From Planctomycetota bacterium (GTDB taxonomy: Bacteria; Planctomycetota; Phycisphaerae; UBA1845; UTPLA1), in assembly GCA_016235815.1 (NCBI GenBank), contig JACRIM010000058.1:1-64000 (forward strand): a stretch of 64,000 nt of DNA, in the 5' to 3' direction. The translations under genes were made by a program, and so were the position numbers. The notes beneath the pieces are model-generated. The model did no database searches. It was not told the origin of the DNA and saw nothing but the letters and a program-made list of their open reading frames with translations. This document shows, in pieces, positions 35,658 to 42,720 of this stretch (position 1 is the first letter of the stretch; every line of letters starts with the position of its first letter).

Positions 35658-37202
35658 TCAACTCGCCGCGCCGCCTCCCGCAACCCGCGCCCAGGCCCGA
35701 TGAAAAAACGACTGGATGCGAACACGTTCTTCCACGCCCAGTCCGACGGCAAGCACCAGCAACACCAGCACCGCCTCGCCCGCGCCGACACTGACGAACA
35801 ATTTCCACCAGCGATCCCCGCCAACCTGCCGAATAAGCAGCCATGTCACGGCCGACGCGATCGCTGCCAGCGCGAATGGTTTCATGAGCACTTCATAGAG
35901 CGCGTGCGACATTCGAACCCCGACGGCTCGACACGCCGACAGGAGCATCAACACGCCGCCGCTATTCTGTACGCCGAGCATGCACAATGTCGCGCCCACA
36001 AGATCCCGGCTCACCCAGTGAACATACGCAAGCGCGATCAGCAAACCGCCCACGCCGCGCAGCAGCATCACAGTGCCGGTCGTCGTGACGCGCCCAAGGC
36101 CGAACAAGACATAGGTAGGCGTCATGCCGACACAAAACGGAATCATGAGCAGCAAGAACACATAGAGCAGATTCTCCCCGCCCTCGATTCGATTGCCCAG
36201 CCACAGGTGAAGAAACGGCGCGGCCGCTGCCAGCGGTACAACGCACATCGAAAAGCACGCGATCATCGACGCTTTGGTGCCCGTCAACATCAGTTTGGCA
36301 ACCTGTTCCCCCGCGCCCCGGGCATCGAGTGCACTGATGGCCGGCGAGAACGCATTGGTCAATTCGTCAATGAATCGCGCGATCGTCTGCTGAATCGTAC
36401 CGACGGCGGCAAGCACACCAAGCGCTTTCAAACCCAGACCCGTGCCGATGAAGATGCGAAATCCGTAACTGCCGCAAACTTCCCCAAAAACGCCGACGAG
36501 CGCTGCCCCGGCAAAGGCCCCGATCAGCGCCACCGATTGGCGATTCACCAGTCGAAGCGACTCCTTCATCGCCGGAACGGCGCGCTGCAAAGTCCACCGA
36601 CAAAGCAAACTCGATGCCGACAGTGCAAGAAGATGCGTTGCAACGAAAAACGTGGCGCTTCCGTGCCCCGACGCAAAGACAACAATAACAAGCACCGTGC
36701 GTGCGAGAGTAATAGCGCCGTGCGAATAACCGATCAGGTCATACCGTTGGACCGCCTCCAGCCCTTTGCGATAACCCCACAACGGAAAACCCACGACAAG
36801 CCACACCACGAGGATCCACATCGCGGTGCGCCCATCCGCCGCCAGTTCCGCGGTGACTTGGGCATCCGAAAGCAGCCAGTCGAACGCGAGCCATACACCT
36901 AGGGCCCCAAGAACCCCGACAACCACATAACCGAGCATCGCCGTCGTCATCGTGCGGCTCACCCGCTCAGGATCGTTCGATGCCAAATCCTGCGGGATGT
37001 AACGGTGCATCGACCGCGCGAAAACACTGGAAATCACCTCCACGAACCCCTGCGGCGCGAGCACCATATTTGCCAGGCCATACCCCGCCGCCCCGAGCTT
37101 CCCGATGACAACGGGCACCATGACCAACTGCGTCGCCATCGTCAGAATGGTGAGCGCATAGTTCGAAATCGTATTAAAGATGATCCGGTCGGCTTGACGC
37201 AT
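35658..37202 (-). CDS. Polysaccharide flippase (Wzx/MOP superfamily)
   Basis: The 514-residue protein has about 12-14 hydrophobic segments. The N-terminus is typical of the polysaccharide-export MOP flippases (FNTISNYALTILTMATQLVMVPVVIGKLGAAGYGL). Later segments are ILVVWLVVGFPLWGYRKGLEAVQRYDL and FGLGRVTTTGTVMLLRGVGGLL. It would move lipid-linked repeat units across the inner membrane. It follows the epimerase gene after 41 bp and precedes capA. Confidence 0.88.
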   Translation of the reverse strand: MRQADRIIFNTISNYALTILTMATQLVMVPVVIGKLGAAGYGLANMVLAPQGFVEVISSVFARSMHRYIPQDLASNDPERVSRTMTTAMLGYVVVGVLGALGVWLAFDWLLSDAQVTAELAADGRTAMWILVVWLVVGFPLWGYRKGLEAVQRYDLIGYSHGAITLARTVLVIVVFASGHGSATFFVATHLLALSASSLLCRWTLQRAVPAMKESLRLVNRQSVALIGAFAGAALVGVFGEVCGSYGFRIFIGTGLGLKALGVLAAVGTIQQTIARFIDELTNAFSPAISALDARGAGEQVAKLMLTGTKASMIACFSMCVVPLAAAAPFLHLWLGNRIEGGENLLYVFLLLMIPFCVGMTPTYVLFGLGRVTTTGTVMLLRGVGGLLIALAYVHWVSRDLVGATLCMLGVQNSGGVLMLLSACRAVGVRMSHALYEVLMKPFALAAIASAVTWLLIRQVGGDRWWKLFVSVGAGEAVLVLLVLAVGLGVEERVRIQSFFHRAWARVAGGGAAS

Positions 37203-37243
37203 GAAGAGGTGATTCGCTCAGAAAATAAGCTGCGCGAACCGGT

Positions 37244-38191
37244 TTACTTGTTCGACTGATACCACTTCACAAAGTGGGCCAGTCCTTCGGCAAGGCTTGT
37301 CTTCGGCTGATACCCCAACTCGGCCCGTGCCCGCGAAATGTCCGCGTACGTCCGGTCCACATCCCCCGGCTGAAGCGGCAACCGCTCAATATTCGCCCGC
37401 TTCGCCACGGCCTTTTCGATGGCCCCGATGAGATCCTTCAGCGAAATCGGTTCCGACTCGCCAAGGTTGTAAATGCGATACCCCTTGCATCGTTCCATCG
37501 CCGCAAGAATGCCCGAGAGAATGTCATCAATGTACGTGTGATCGCGCATCATGCTGCCATCACCGAACATCTGGATCGGCTTGCCCGAGTCAATCAGCCG
37601 CGTGAACTTGTGGATCGCAAGGTCCGGCCGCTGCCGCGCGCCATAGACCGTAAAGAATCGAAGACAGTTGATGTTGATTCCAAACAGGTGGTGATAGGTG
37701 TGACAAAGCAACTCCCCCGCCTTCTTGCTTGCCGCATAGGGCGAAATCGGATTGTCGACGTTGTCGCTCTCCGAGAACGGCACCTTCTCATTGTTGCCAT
37801 ACACGCTGGAGCTGCTTGCGAAAACAAACCGCCCCACCTTGAACTTTCGCGCCGCCTCCAGCATCACGCACGTCCCATTGACGTTCACATCCTGATACAA
37901 CAGCGGGTCTTCAATCGACGGCCTCACACCCGCCCGCGCTGCCAGGTGCACGATCACGTCCACCCCGCCCGCGCACGCTTCGCTCACCGCCTTCGGATCA
38001 CGAATATCACCCTCCACCAAGCGGAACCGATCATTCGACACGCACGCGTGAAGATTCCGCCGCTTAATCGCCGGGTCATAAAAACTGTCAAAGCAATCCA
38101 GACCCGTGACTCGCCAGCCGGCCGCAAGCAGTCGCTCCGTCAGATGCGATCCAATGAACCCTGCCGCCCCCGTTACCACTGCGGTGCTCAT
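37244..38191 (-). CDS. NAD-dependent epimerase (UDP-glucuronate 4-epimerase-like)
   Basis: The start MSTAVVTGAAGFIGSHL follows AGGAGA and gives 315 residues. It is an extended SDR: GAAGFIG, DCFDSFYDPAIKRRNL, VDVIVHLAARAGVRPSIEDPLLYQDVNVNGT, FASSSSVYGNNEKVPFSE, catalytic PYAASKKAGELLCHTYHHLFG and FFTVYGARQRPDLAIHKF. The FYDP..KR and AGVRPS segments are typical of UDP-glucuronate 4-epimerases, which make galacturonate donors. That fits a uronic-acid polymer that is amidated or cut by a heparinase-type lyase. It is the first structural gene after the antiterminator, behind a 325-bp leader. Confidence 0.85.
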   Translation of the reverse strand: MSTAVVTGAAGFIGSHLTERLLAAGWRVTGLDCFDSFYDPAIKRRNLHACVSNDRFRLVEGDIRDPKAVSEACAGGVDVIVHLAARAGVRPSIEDPLLYQDVNVNGTCVMLEAARKFKVGRFVFASSSSVYGNNEKVPFSESDNVDNPISPYAASKKAGELLCHTYHHLFGININCLRFFTVYGARQRPDLAIHKFTRLIDSGKPIQMFGDGSMMRDHTYIDDILSGILAAMERCKGYRIYNLGESEPISLKDLIGAIEKAVAKRANIERLPLQPGDVDRTYADISRARAELGYQPKTSLAEGLAHFVKWYQSNK

Positions 38192-38516
38192 CGAAAGTCT
38201 CCTGGCGTCACAGCCCCTCGTTTCACCAAACTCACCCCGCAAAATTCGCCCGCTGTCTGGACTCCGTCCCCATCAGCCGCATGATTGCGCCCGACAGAAT
38301 CCCTTGTCGATAAACGACTTGCGCAACGGCAAGCCCGGAAGACACAGGCAGTAATGATATCGGTCATCCCACCCACGGGCTACAACTCGGAATCGTCGTA
38401 AGCCCTGATAAATAGCGACCTTAACTCCTACGAGCCACCGCCCGCAGAGTTCGCCGGAAACAGCACTTAGACACAACCGATGATCCGCCCCGCCCGCTTT
38501 GTTAATCGGAATCCGC
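38192..38516 (-). promoter_or_regulatory. 325-nt leader between antiterminator and EPS genes, with ops-like motif
   Basis: No gene is seen. On the minus strand the leader contains GGCGGTGGCTCG at 38431-38442, which matches the RfaH-recruiting ops element (GGCGGTAGCGTG) at 9 of 12 positions. Further down are two small hairpins: CTTGC...GCAAG near 38320 and CGACA...TGTCG near 38305. A long untranslated stretch directly after a NusG-type specialised antiterminator gene suggests transcript control by pausing and factor loading. This is inferred from similarity only. Confidence 0.45.
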
Positions 38517-39113
38517 TCAAAACGGTGGGCGGCCCAATCGTTCCAGCGCTGATCGCTCCACCCGAACGCTCACCGCCTGCCCAAGCATCCCGACGTTGAG
38601 GATCAACCGCGCCCGCGACAACCGCCCCGTCACGATTCCCTCCGTCCCCTCCAATGGCCCCGCAATAACCCGAACCCACTCGCCGTCAAGAATCTGTCCG
38701 TGTACCTGATACTCCACCTGCGCCGCAATGACGCGATGGATCTGTCGAAGCTCGCCGACGAACCGCTCTTGCTCAGGCACACGCAACGTCGTCACGATTC
38801 GGTTGGTCACCAGTGCCCGGAGTCGATTCTGCTCATTAGCGTTGAAAAACAGATACCCGCTGAACACCGGCACAATCGAGCGCGAAAGACGACCTGACTT
38901 GCGACTCCGCGTCTGCTTGCGACGAAGCGGCAGATAATAGGGCACGCCCAATCGCGCCAGGTCGGCCGCCAGGAGCTTCTCCGATCGCGGCTTCGTGTGC
39001 GCCACCCACCAATCGCCGCTGAGTCCTTGAGGAATCGCCTCTTCCGGCGATCGCTCCATGATCTCATAGAGGCTCTCGGATTCGTCTGTCGTTTCGGTTC
39101 GTTCGACGCCCAC
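38517..39113 (-). CDS. Specialised NusG paralogue (RfaH/UpxY type) at head of EPS operon
   Basis: The 198-residue protein is read from a GTG at 39113; an ATG at residue 19 is an alternative. The NusG N-terminal domain starts at DWWVAHTKPRSEKLLAADLARLGVPYYLPL and includes IVPVFSGYLFFNANEQNRLRAL. The C-terminal KOW domain is DGEWVRVIAGPLEGTEGIVTGRLSRARLILNVGMLGQAVSVRVERSALERL. Such paralogues bind elongating RNA polymerase and prevent early termination in long surface-polysaccharide operons. It is the first gene of a 22-kb minus-strand operon, which fits this role. Confidence 0.88.
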   Translation of the reverse strand: MGVERTETTDESESLYEIMERSPEEAIPQGLSGDWWVAHTKPRSEKLLAADLARLGVPYYLPLRRKQTRSRKSGRLSRSIVPVFSGYLFFNANEQNRLRALVTNRIVTTLRVPEQERFVGELRQIHRVIAAQVEYQVHGQILDGEWVRVIAGPLEGTEGIVTGRLSRARLILNVGMLGQAVSVRVERSALERLGRPPF

Positions 39114-39206
39114 GAATCCATCATAAAGGACGGCCGTACATCCTGACTACCGACCGTTTCCTCACAACTGGCCGCGACCCCCCGCGAACCATACACTACA
39201 CGGCAG

Positions 39207-40379
39207 ATGTCGCAGCCCCCGATACCCACGTCCACCTGCCCGACGCCGCAGCGACGACGACCACGCATTCGGGTCGTTGCATTGTTTTTCCTGATAAGCA
39301 CATTCTTCATCCTCGGCGCGATCGAAATCGCCCTGCGGCTCTTTCACCCCGCCCCGTTCCCCGAGTTCCTTCAATACGAAATCGACGGCCATATCCGCGT
39401 TCGGCCGATCGCCGGGCAGGTCGTCACCAACCGCGCCAATTACCCTGTCCGCATTAATCGCCACGGATTCCGCGGACCCGATTACTCCTACACAAAGCCG
39501 CCGGGCACCTTGCGAATTCTCGTCTTTGGCGGGTCCGCCGCCTTCGATTTTGAGGCATCCTCCGAGGAAAAATCCTGGCCGGGCGCGCTCCAACTAAAAC
39601 TCTCCCAACAACTCATAATGCCCGTCGAAGTCATCAACCTCGCCGTCCCCGGCTTCGACAGCTTCAATTGCAAGATCAATTACCTCTACACCGGGCGTAA
39701 CTTTCACCCCGACGCTGCCATCCTCTACGAAACCTGGAACGACATGGGCCAATACCGCGACGTGGCCCTGGCCCCCTATCGCAAGGGCGAGTCGCAACTC
39801 AACAAGCCACTTTGGCAACGCATCGCTCGCTATTCGCAAATCGTCCGACACATTCACCCATTCATTCGAAGCCTGCAAGGCAAGCGTCTCGACGACATTG
39901 CGAAGTCCACCGCGAATGCCGGCTCCGACCTCGAAAAACCGGTCGCAAGCGCCTCGCTGGACTGGGGCCGCACGAACTTCACCGATTTCATTGACTTTGT
40001 CACACGCGATGGCGCGCTTCCCATCGTCTCCACCATGGCCTTCCTCGGCTCAACGGACAGTTTGAAGGTTGACAAGATTCGGCAGGCCGTCGCCGAAGGC
40101 TGCATCCAGCGTGGGTTCTCGCCTGATCGTGCGGTCGAAACATTTATGGCCATGTCTGCGATTATTCGCGACGTTGCGGCCGCCAGGAATGCGGTTTTCA
40201 TCGACGGTTACAACGCCGTCCCGCACGACCTCGACCATATACGAGATAACGTGCACCTGTACGACGCAGGCTCGGAGAAGCTCGCCGAGGCCATGGCCCG
40301 GACCCTCTTGGCCGATTCGAAATTTCAGCAGCTTGTCGAACGTGTTCGTAAAGAAGCGACCGCTTTCGGCAAGGGTTGA
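39207..40379 (+). CDS. Membrane-anchored SGNH/GDSL hydrolase-like protein
   Basis: The 390-residue protein has a cytoplasmic Arg-rich leader, one anchor (VVALFFLISTFFILGAIEIALRLF) and an SGNH domain: ILVFGGSAAFDFEAS (block I), VINLAVPGFDSFN (block II), AAILYETWNDMGQY (block III Asn) and DNVHLYDAGSEKLAEAM (block V, with His but Asn in place of the usual first Asp). It shares architecture with the EPS-operon gene at 33082. It is divergent from the antiterminator gene across 93 bp and probably belongs functionally to the polysaccharide locus. The AMMECR1 gene follows after 3 bp. Confidence 0.75.
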   Translation: MSQPPIPTSTCPTPQRRRPRIRVVALFFLISTFFILGAIEIALRLFHPAPFPEFLQYEIDGHIRVRPIAGQVVTNRANYPVRINRHGFRGPDYSYTKPPGTLRILVFGGSAAFDFEASSEEKSWPGALQLKLSQQLIMPVEVINLAVPGFDSFNCKINYLYTGRNFHPDAAILYETWNDMGQYRDVALAPYRKGESQLNKPLWQRIARYSQIVRHIHPFIRSLQGKRLDDIAKSTANAGSDLEKPVASASLDWGRTNFTDFIDFVTRDGALPIVSTMAFLGSTDSLKVDKIRQAVAEGCIQRGFSPDRAVETFMAMSAIIRDVAAARNAVFIDGYNAVPHDLDHIRDNVHLYDAGSEKLAEAMARTLLADSKFQQLVERVRKEATAFGKG

Positions 40380-40382
40380 ACA

Positions 40383-40931
40383 ATGCCGCTCGACCGCGCC
40401 ATTCAACTTCGCCTTCTTCGCCACGCTCGTGACGCCATCAACGAATACCTGAAGGGTGCAGACGCCGACGCCACCAAGGCAACCTGGCCCGACGACCTCC
40501 CGCAATGCGGCGCCTTCGTCACGCTCCACAACGGCGAACACCTTCGCGGCTGCATCGGCGTCTTCCTGACCGACGAATCGCTCCCCGACACCATCGCCCG
40601 AATGGCCGTCGCCGCCGCACGCGACCCGCGCTTTCGATCAAACCCGGTCAGCGCCGACGAACTGGCGTCCATCCGCATCGACATCTCGCTCCTCTCACCG
40701 CTCGAACCCATCGACGACCCCATGGATTTCGAACTCGGCCGACACGGCATCTACGTCAAGCAAGGCCGCCACGTCGGCTGCTTCCTCCCCGAGGTCGCAA
40801 CCGAAGCCGGCTGGGACAAGAAAACATTCCTCGCCGAATGCTGCTCCCACAAGGCCGGCCTCGGCCAAGAAGCCTGGCACGAACCCGGCACCGAAGTCTT
40901 TCGATTCACGGTCGAGAAACTCCGCGAATAA
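40383..40931 (+). CDS. amrA: AMMECR1 domain protein (AmmeMemoRadiSam protein A)
   Basis: The 182-residue protein carries the AMMECR1 signature LRGCIGVF near residue 57, then AAARDPRFRSNPVSADEL, IRIDISLLSPLEPI, HGIYVKQGRHVGCFLPEVATEAGWDKKTFL and a C-terminal AWHEPGTEVFRF. In many bacteria it is encoded with MEMO1 and a radical SAM enzyme, but neither is near here. The role is unknown. It begins 3 bp after the SGNH gene and is probably cotranscribed. The mRNA would end in the hairpin region that follows. Confidence 0.88.
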   Translation: MPLDRAIQLRLLRHARDAINEYLKGADADATKATWPDDLPQCGAFVTLHNGEHLRGCIGVFLTDESLPDTIARMAVAAARDPRFRSNPVSADELASIRIDISLLSPLEPIDDPMDFELGRHGIYVKQGRHVGCFLPEVATEAGWDKKTFLAECCSHKAGLGQEAWHEPGTEVFRFTVEKLRE

Positions 40932-40961
40932 GAATCGTCGCTCGCACCCCTGACTCTTTCT

Positions 40962-41014
40962 ATGCTCGTGCGAGAATCCTTTCTCATGCTCGTGCGAGAA
41001 TCCTTTCTCGCACG
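40962..41014. repeat. 24-bp tandem duplication ending in a perfect hairpin
   Basis: ATGCTCGTGCGAGAATCCTTTCTC occurs at 40962-40985 and, unchanged, at 40986-41009; the motif is given here only as its 12-base halves ATGCTCGTGCGA and GAATCCTTTCTC. The second copy forms the left part of a 10-bp perfect stem: CGTGCGAGAA (40991-41000), loop TCCT, then TTCTCGCACG (41005-41014). It may act as a factor-assisted terminator for amrA, but no T-run follows. Confidence 0.75.
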
Positions 41015-41073
41015 CACCATTAAGGGAATCCTTTCCCGTAAATCCCATCACACATGCTCGCGCGAGTGTGTAG

Positions 41074-41096
41074 GGTGGGTTCTTCCCGAACCCACC
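41074..41096. repeat. REP-like hairpin
   Basis: The 9-bp perfect stem GGTGGGTTC / GAACCCACC has a TTCCC loop. Hairpins of this kind recur in planctomycete genomes as dispersed palindromes. There is no U-tract. Confidence 0.6.
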
Positions 41097-41207
41097 TCAT
41101 TCGCCATGCACGCTAAGTCGCAACTCCAATTATCGAAAAACCATCGCGATATTGTCAGAAACTAGGCCAGACGTGCCGTCCATCCTCTTCTACGAAAATC
41201 TGCGCAT

Positions 41208-41300
41208 TCTGCGGTCCCAACTCCTTTCCCCACAACCACTTCCAATCATTTCACAGCGAATGTGAAACACTGATCAAGATTGATAGGTAGAGAAAGATAC
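41208..41300. repeat. Second copy of a dispersed repeat (first at 470-556)
   Basis: Shared blocks in the same order and orientation are TCTGCG-TCCCAACTCCTT, CACA-GAA-GAAAC and TGATCAAGATT followed by GAGTAG/AGGTAG. Between the blocks the copies have diverged. Both copies also have a TGTTGC(A/G)AAGCAACC-type element further along. They appear to be old copies of one unit that precedes the gene at 41635. Confidence 0.6.
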
Positions 41301-41634
41301 CGAGAACCCCCTCGCGCGACCCGCCCTCGCCCGAGCCGCGCCCACTCCGCGCGCATCGCGGTCTTCACAGAGCCGCGACCGTGAGGGAGCGGGTTCAACG
41401 TCATGCGCCGGCGCCGCCTCGAAAGGAGATACCGCCATGAACGTGGCCACTATTTCGACGTTTCGACGTTTCGTTATTTCGACGTTTGAATCTCCCATGT
41501 TGCAAAGCAACCCCCATCCTCCACTCAGCCCCTCAAACCCTCGGCCCCTTGAACCCTTGAACCCTCGGCCCCTTGAACCCTTGAACCCTTGAACCCCTTG
41601 AACCCCTAAACCTTCAACCCGAAAGGAGCTTCAG

Positions 41635-42711
41635 ATGTCCACCAACTCACGACCCCAAAACGACTTACCCGATATTCAGACAAAAAACCCCAATCCCCCC
41701 AACGCGCAACCCCCCGACCCCGGCTTGCCGATTGGCAGACCACAGGAACGCGAGCGAACCGCCCCGCCCGCCAACCCGTCCAATGACACCAACCCCATCG
41801 CGCCTCAGGACTCAAGACTCGGGTCTCAGGACTCCTCTCCGGGCCGCCCCGCCACCCACGGCCTCCGCCGCCGACGGCTCTTCATCGCCCCCGAAGACGC
41901 CGAACGCTTCGAACGCTTCCGCCGCCACATGATCATCGAACTCCACCCCGAGGATCACACCGAAAACTTCTTCGTCGAGGCCATCATCGCCAAACGCTGG
42001 CTCATCCTCCACTGCGATGAGGCCGAGGCCGCCGCCATGCGCAACGCCTTCGCCAACTGTGAAGAGCACAGCGCCTCCCAAATCGAATCAAAATCCAAAT
42101 ACGCCCCCAAAGACGACGACGAACGTTACGACCGCGCCATCGCCCACACCTGCACCAACGAAAGAGTCCACCTCGTCCTGCGCTACCGCATCATTCACGA
42201 GCGCGCATTGTTCAAATTCGAAACCGCCCTCCGCCAATACCGCCTCACCCGCGAAGCCCGCGAAATCGCCGACCTCCGCCGTGGCACAGGTTTCCAACCT
42301 GTGAACGACAGCAGCTCAACCCCCGCCCCACGCGTCAACGTCGTAAACCACTGGGGCCAAGGCATGACCCTGACGAAACAACCGTGCGACAATGAACACC
42401 GTCACGACGACGGCCTGCCGTTTGGCGAAAGCACACCGACAGCCTCCAAACCTGGCTTGCCGATTAACAGATCGCCCGACGACGAGTGTGGCGCAAGATC
42501 CGCCAACCCACTCGCCACACCCGTCGACGCCCCCTCTGAAATCTCAAATCTCAAATCAAGCCCCCACATCCATCCAACACCGCGCACCGACCCCACCTCG
42601 CGCATCCCCATGCGCGACATCCTCCACAACCTCAATCGCAAACAGAAAAAGAAAGAAATGAACCGTCCACAAAAAGGAATCCGAGTCGAAGAACTCTCCC
42701 CCGATCCGTAA
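41635..42711 (+). CDS. Planctomycete repeat-associated protein of unknown function
   Basis: The 358 residues follow a strong GAAAGGAG. A Pro/Asn-rich disordered first third leads to THGLRRRRLFIAPEDAERFERFRRHMIIELHPEDHTENFFVEAIIAKRWLI, then ERYDRAIAHTCTNERVHLVLRYRIIHERALFKFETALRQYRLTREA. The layout 'THGL...F...L...L.P....E...V..I....W' and a final helical pair that begins RY resembles the large planctomycete family whose N-terminus normally reads ANRANA-STGPKT; here that N-terminal motif is missing. A palindromic repeat (42285-42303) lies inside the frame and encodes TGFQPV, after which the sequence becomes low-complexity. Function is unknown. Confidence 0.65.
   Translation: MSTNSRPQNDLPDIQTKNPNPPNAQPPDPGLPIGRPQERERTAPPANPSNDTNPIAPQDSRLGSQDSSPGRPATHGLRRRRLFIAPEDAERFERFRRHMIIELHPEDHTENFFVEAIIAKRWLILHCDEAEAAAMRNAFANCEEHSASQIESKSKYAPKDDDERYDRAIAHTCTNERVHLVLRYRIIHERALFKFETALRQYRLTREAREIADLRRGTGFQPVNDSSSTPAPRVNVVNHWGQGMTLTKQPCDNEHRHDDGLPFGESTPTASKPGLPINRSPDDECGARSANPLATPVDAPSEISNLKSSPHIHPTPRTDPTSRIPMRDILHNLNRKQKKKEMNRPQKGIRVEELSPDP
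42285..42303. repeat. Palindromic repeat inside a reading frame (TGFQPV element)
   Basis: CACAGGTT, TCC and AACCTGTG form an 8-bp perfect inverted repeat. It is translated as part of TGFQPV. From general knowledge, this peptide and its reverse reading (GWKPV) appear in many unrelated planctomycete and verrucomicrobial ORFs, which points to a mobile or expanding palindrome. Confidence 0.65.
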
Positions 42712-42720
42712 CGCCCCGCC

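Larger units (their letters stand above)
40932..41634. other. Repeat- and hairpin-rich spacer
   Basis: This 703-bp spacer holds no convincing gene. In order it contains a 24-bp tandem duplication, a 10-bp-stem hairpin, a GGGAA-TCCT-TTCCC hairpin (about 41024-41037), a CTCGCGCGAG dyad (41057-41066), a GGTGGGTTC/GAACCCACC hairpin, a block shared with 470-556, a relative of the 52-bp repeat unit (41366-41397), TTTCGACG direct repeats (about 41452-41490) and a run of CCTTGAACC repeats (about 41546-41620). GAAAGGAG occurs twice (41421 and 41622), the second as the RBS of the next gene. Confidence 0.6.

Noticed and set aside
17162-39113. Possible genomic island boundary or phage genes around the polysaccharide locus
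   Set aside because: No integrase, transposase, att-like repeat or adjacent tRNA was seen at either edge, so transfer is not supported by the sequence read here.
41437-41592. 51-codon ORF with GAAAGGAG in front (opens MNVATISTFRRF)
   Set aside because: It has a good RBS but the frame is made of the TTTCGACG and CCTTGAACC repeats. It looks like repeat-derived sequence with a copied RBS, not a selected protein.
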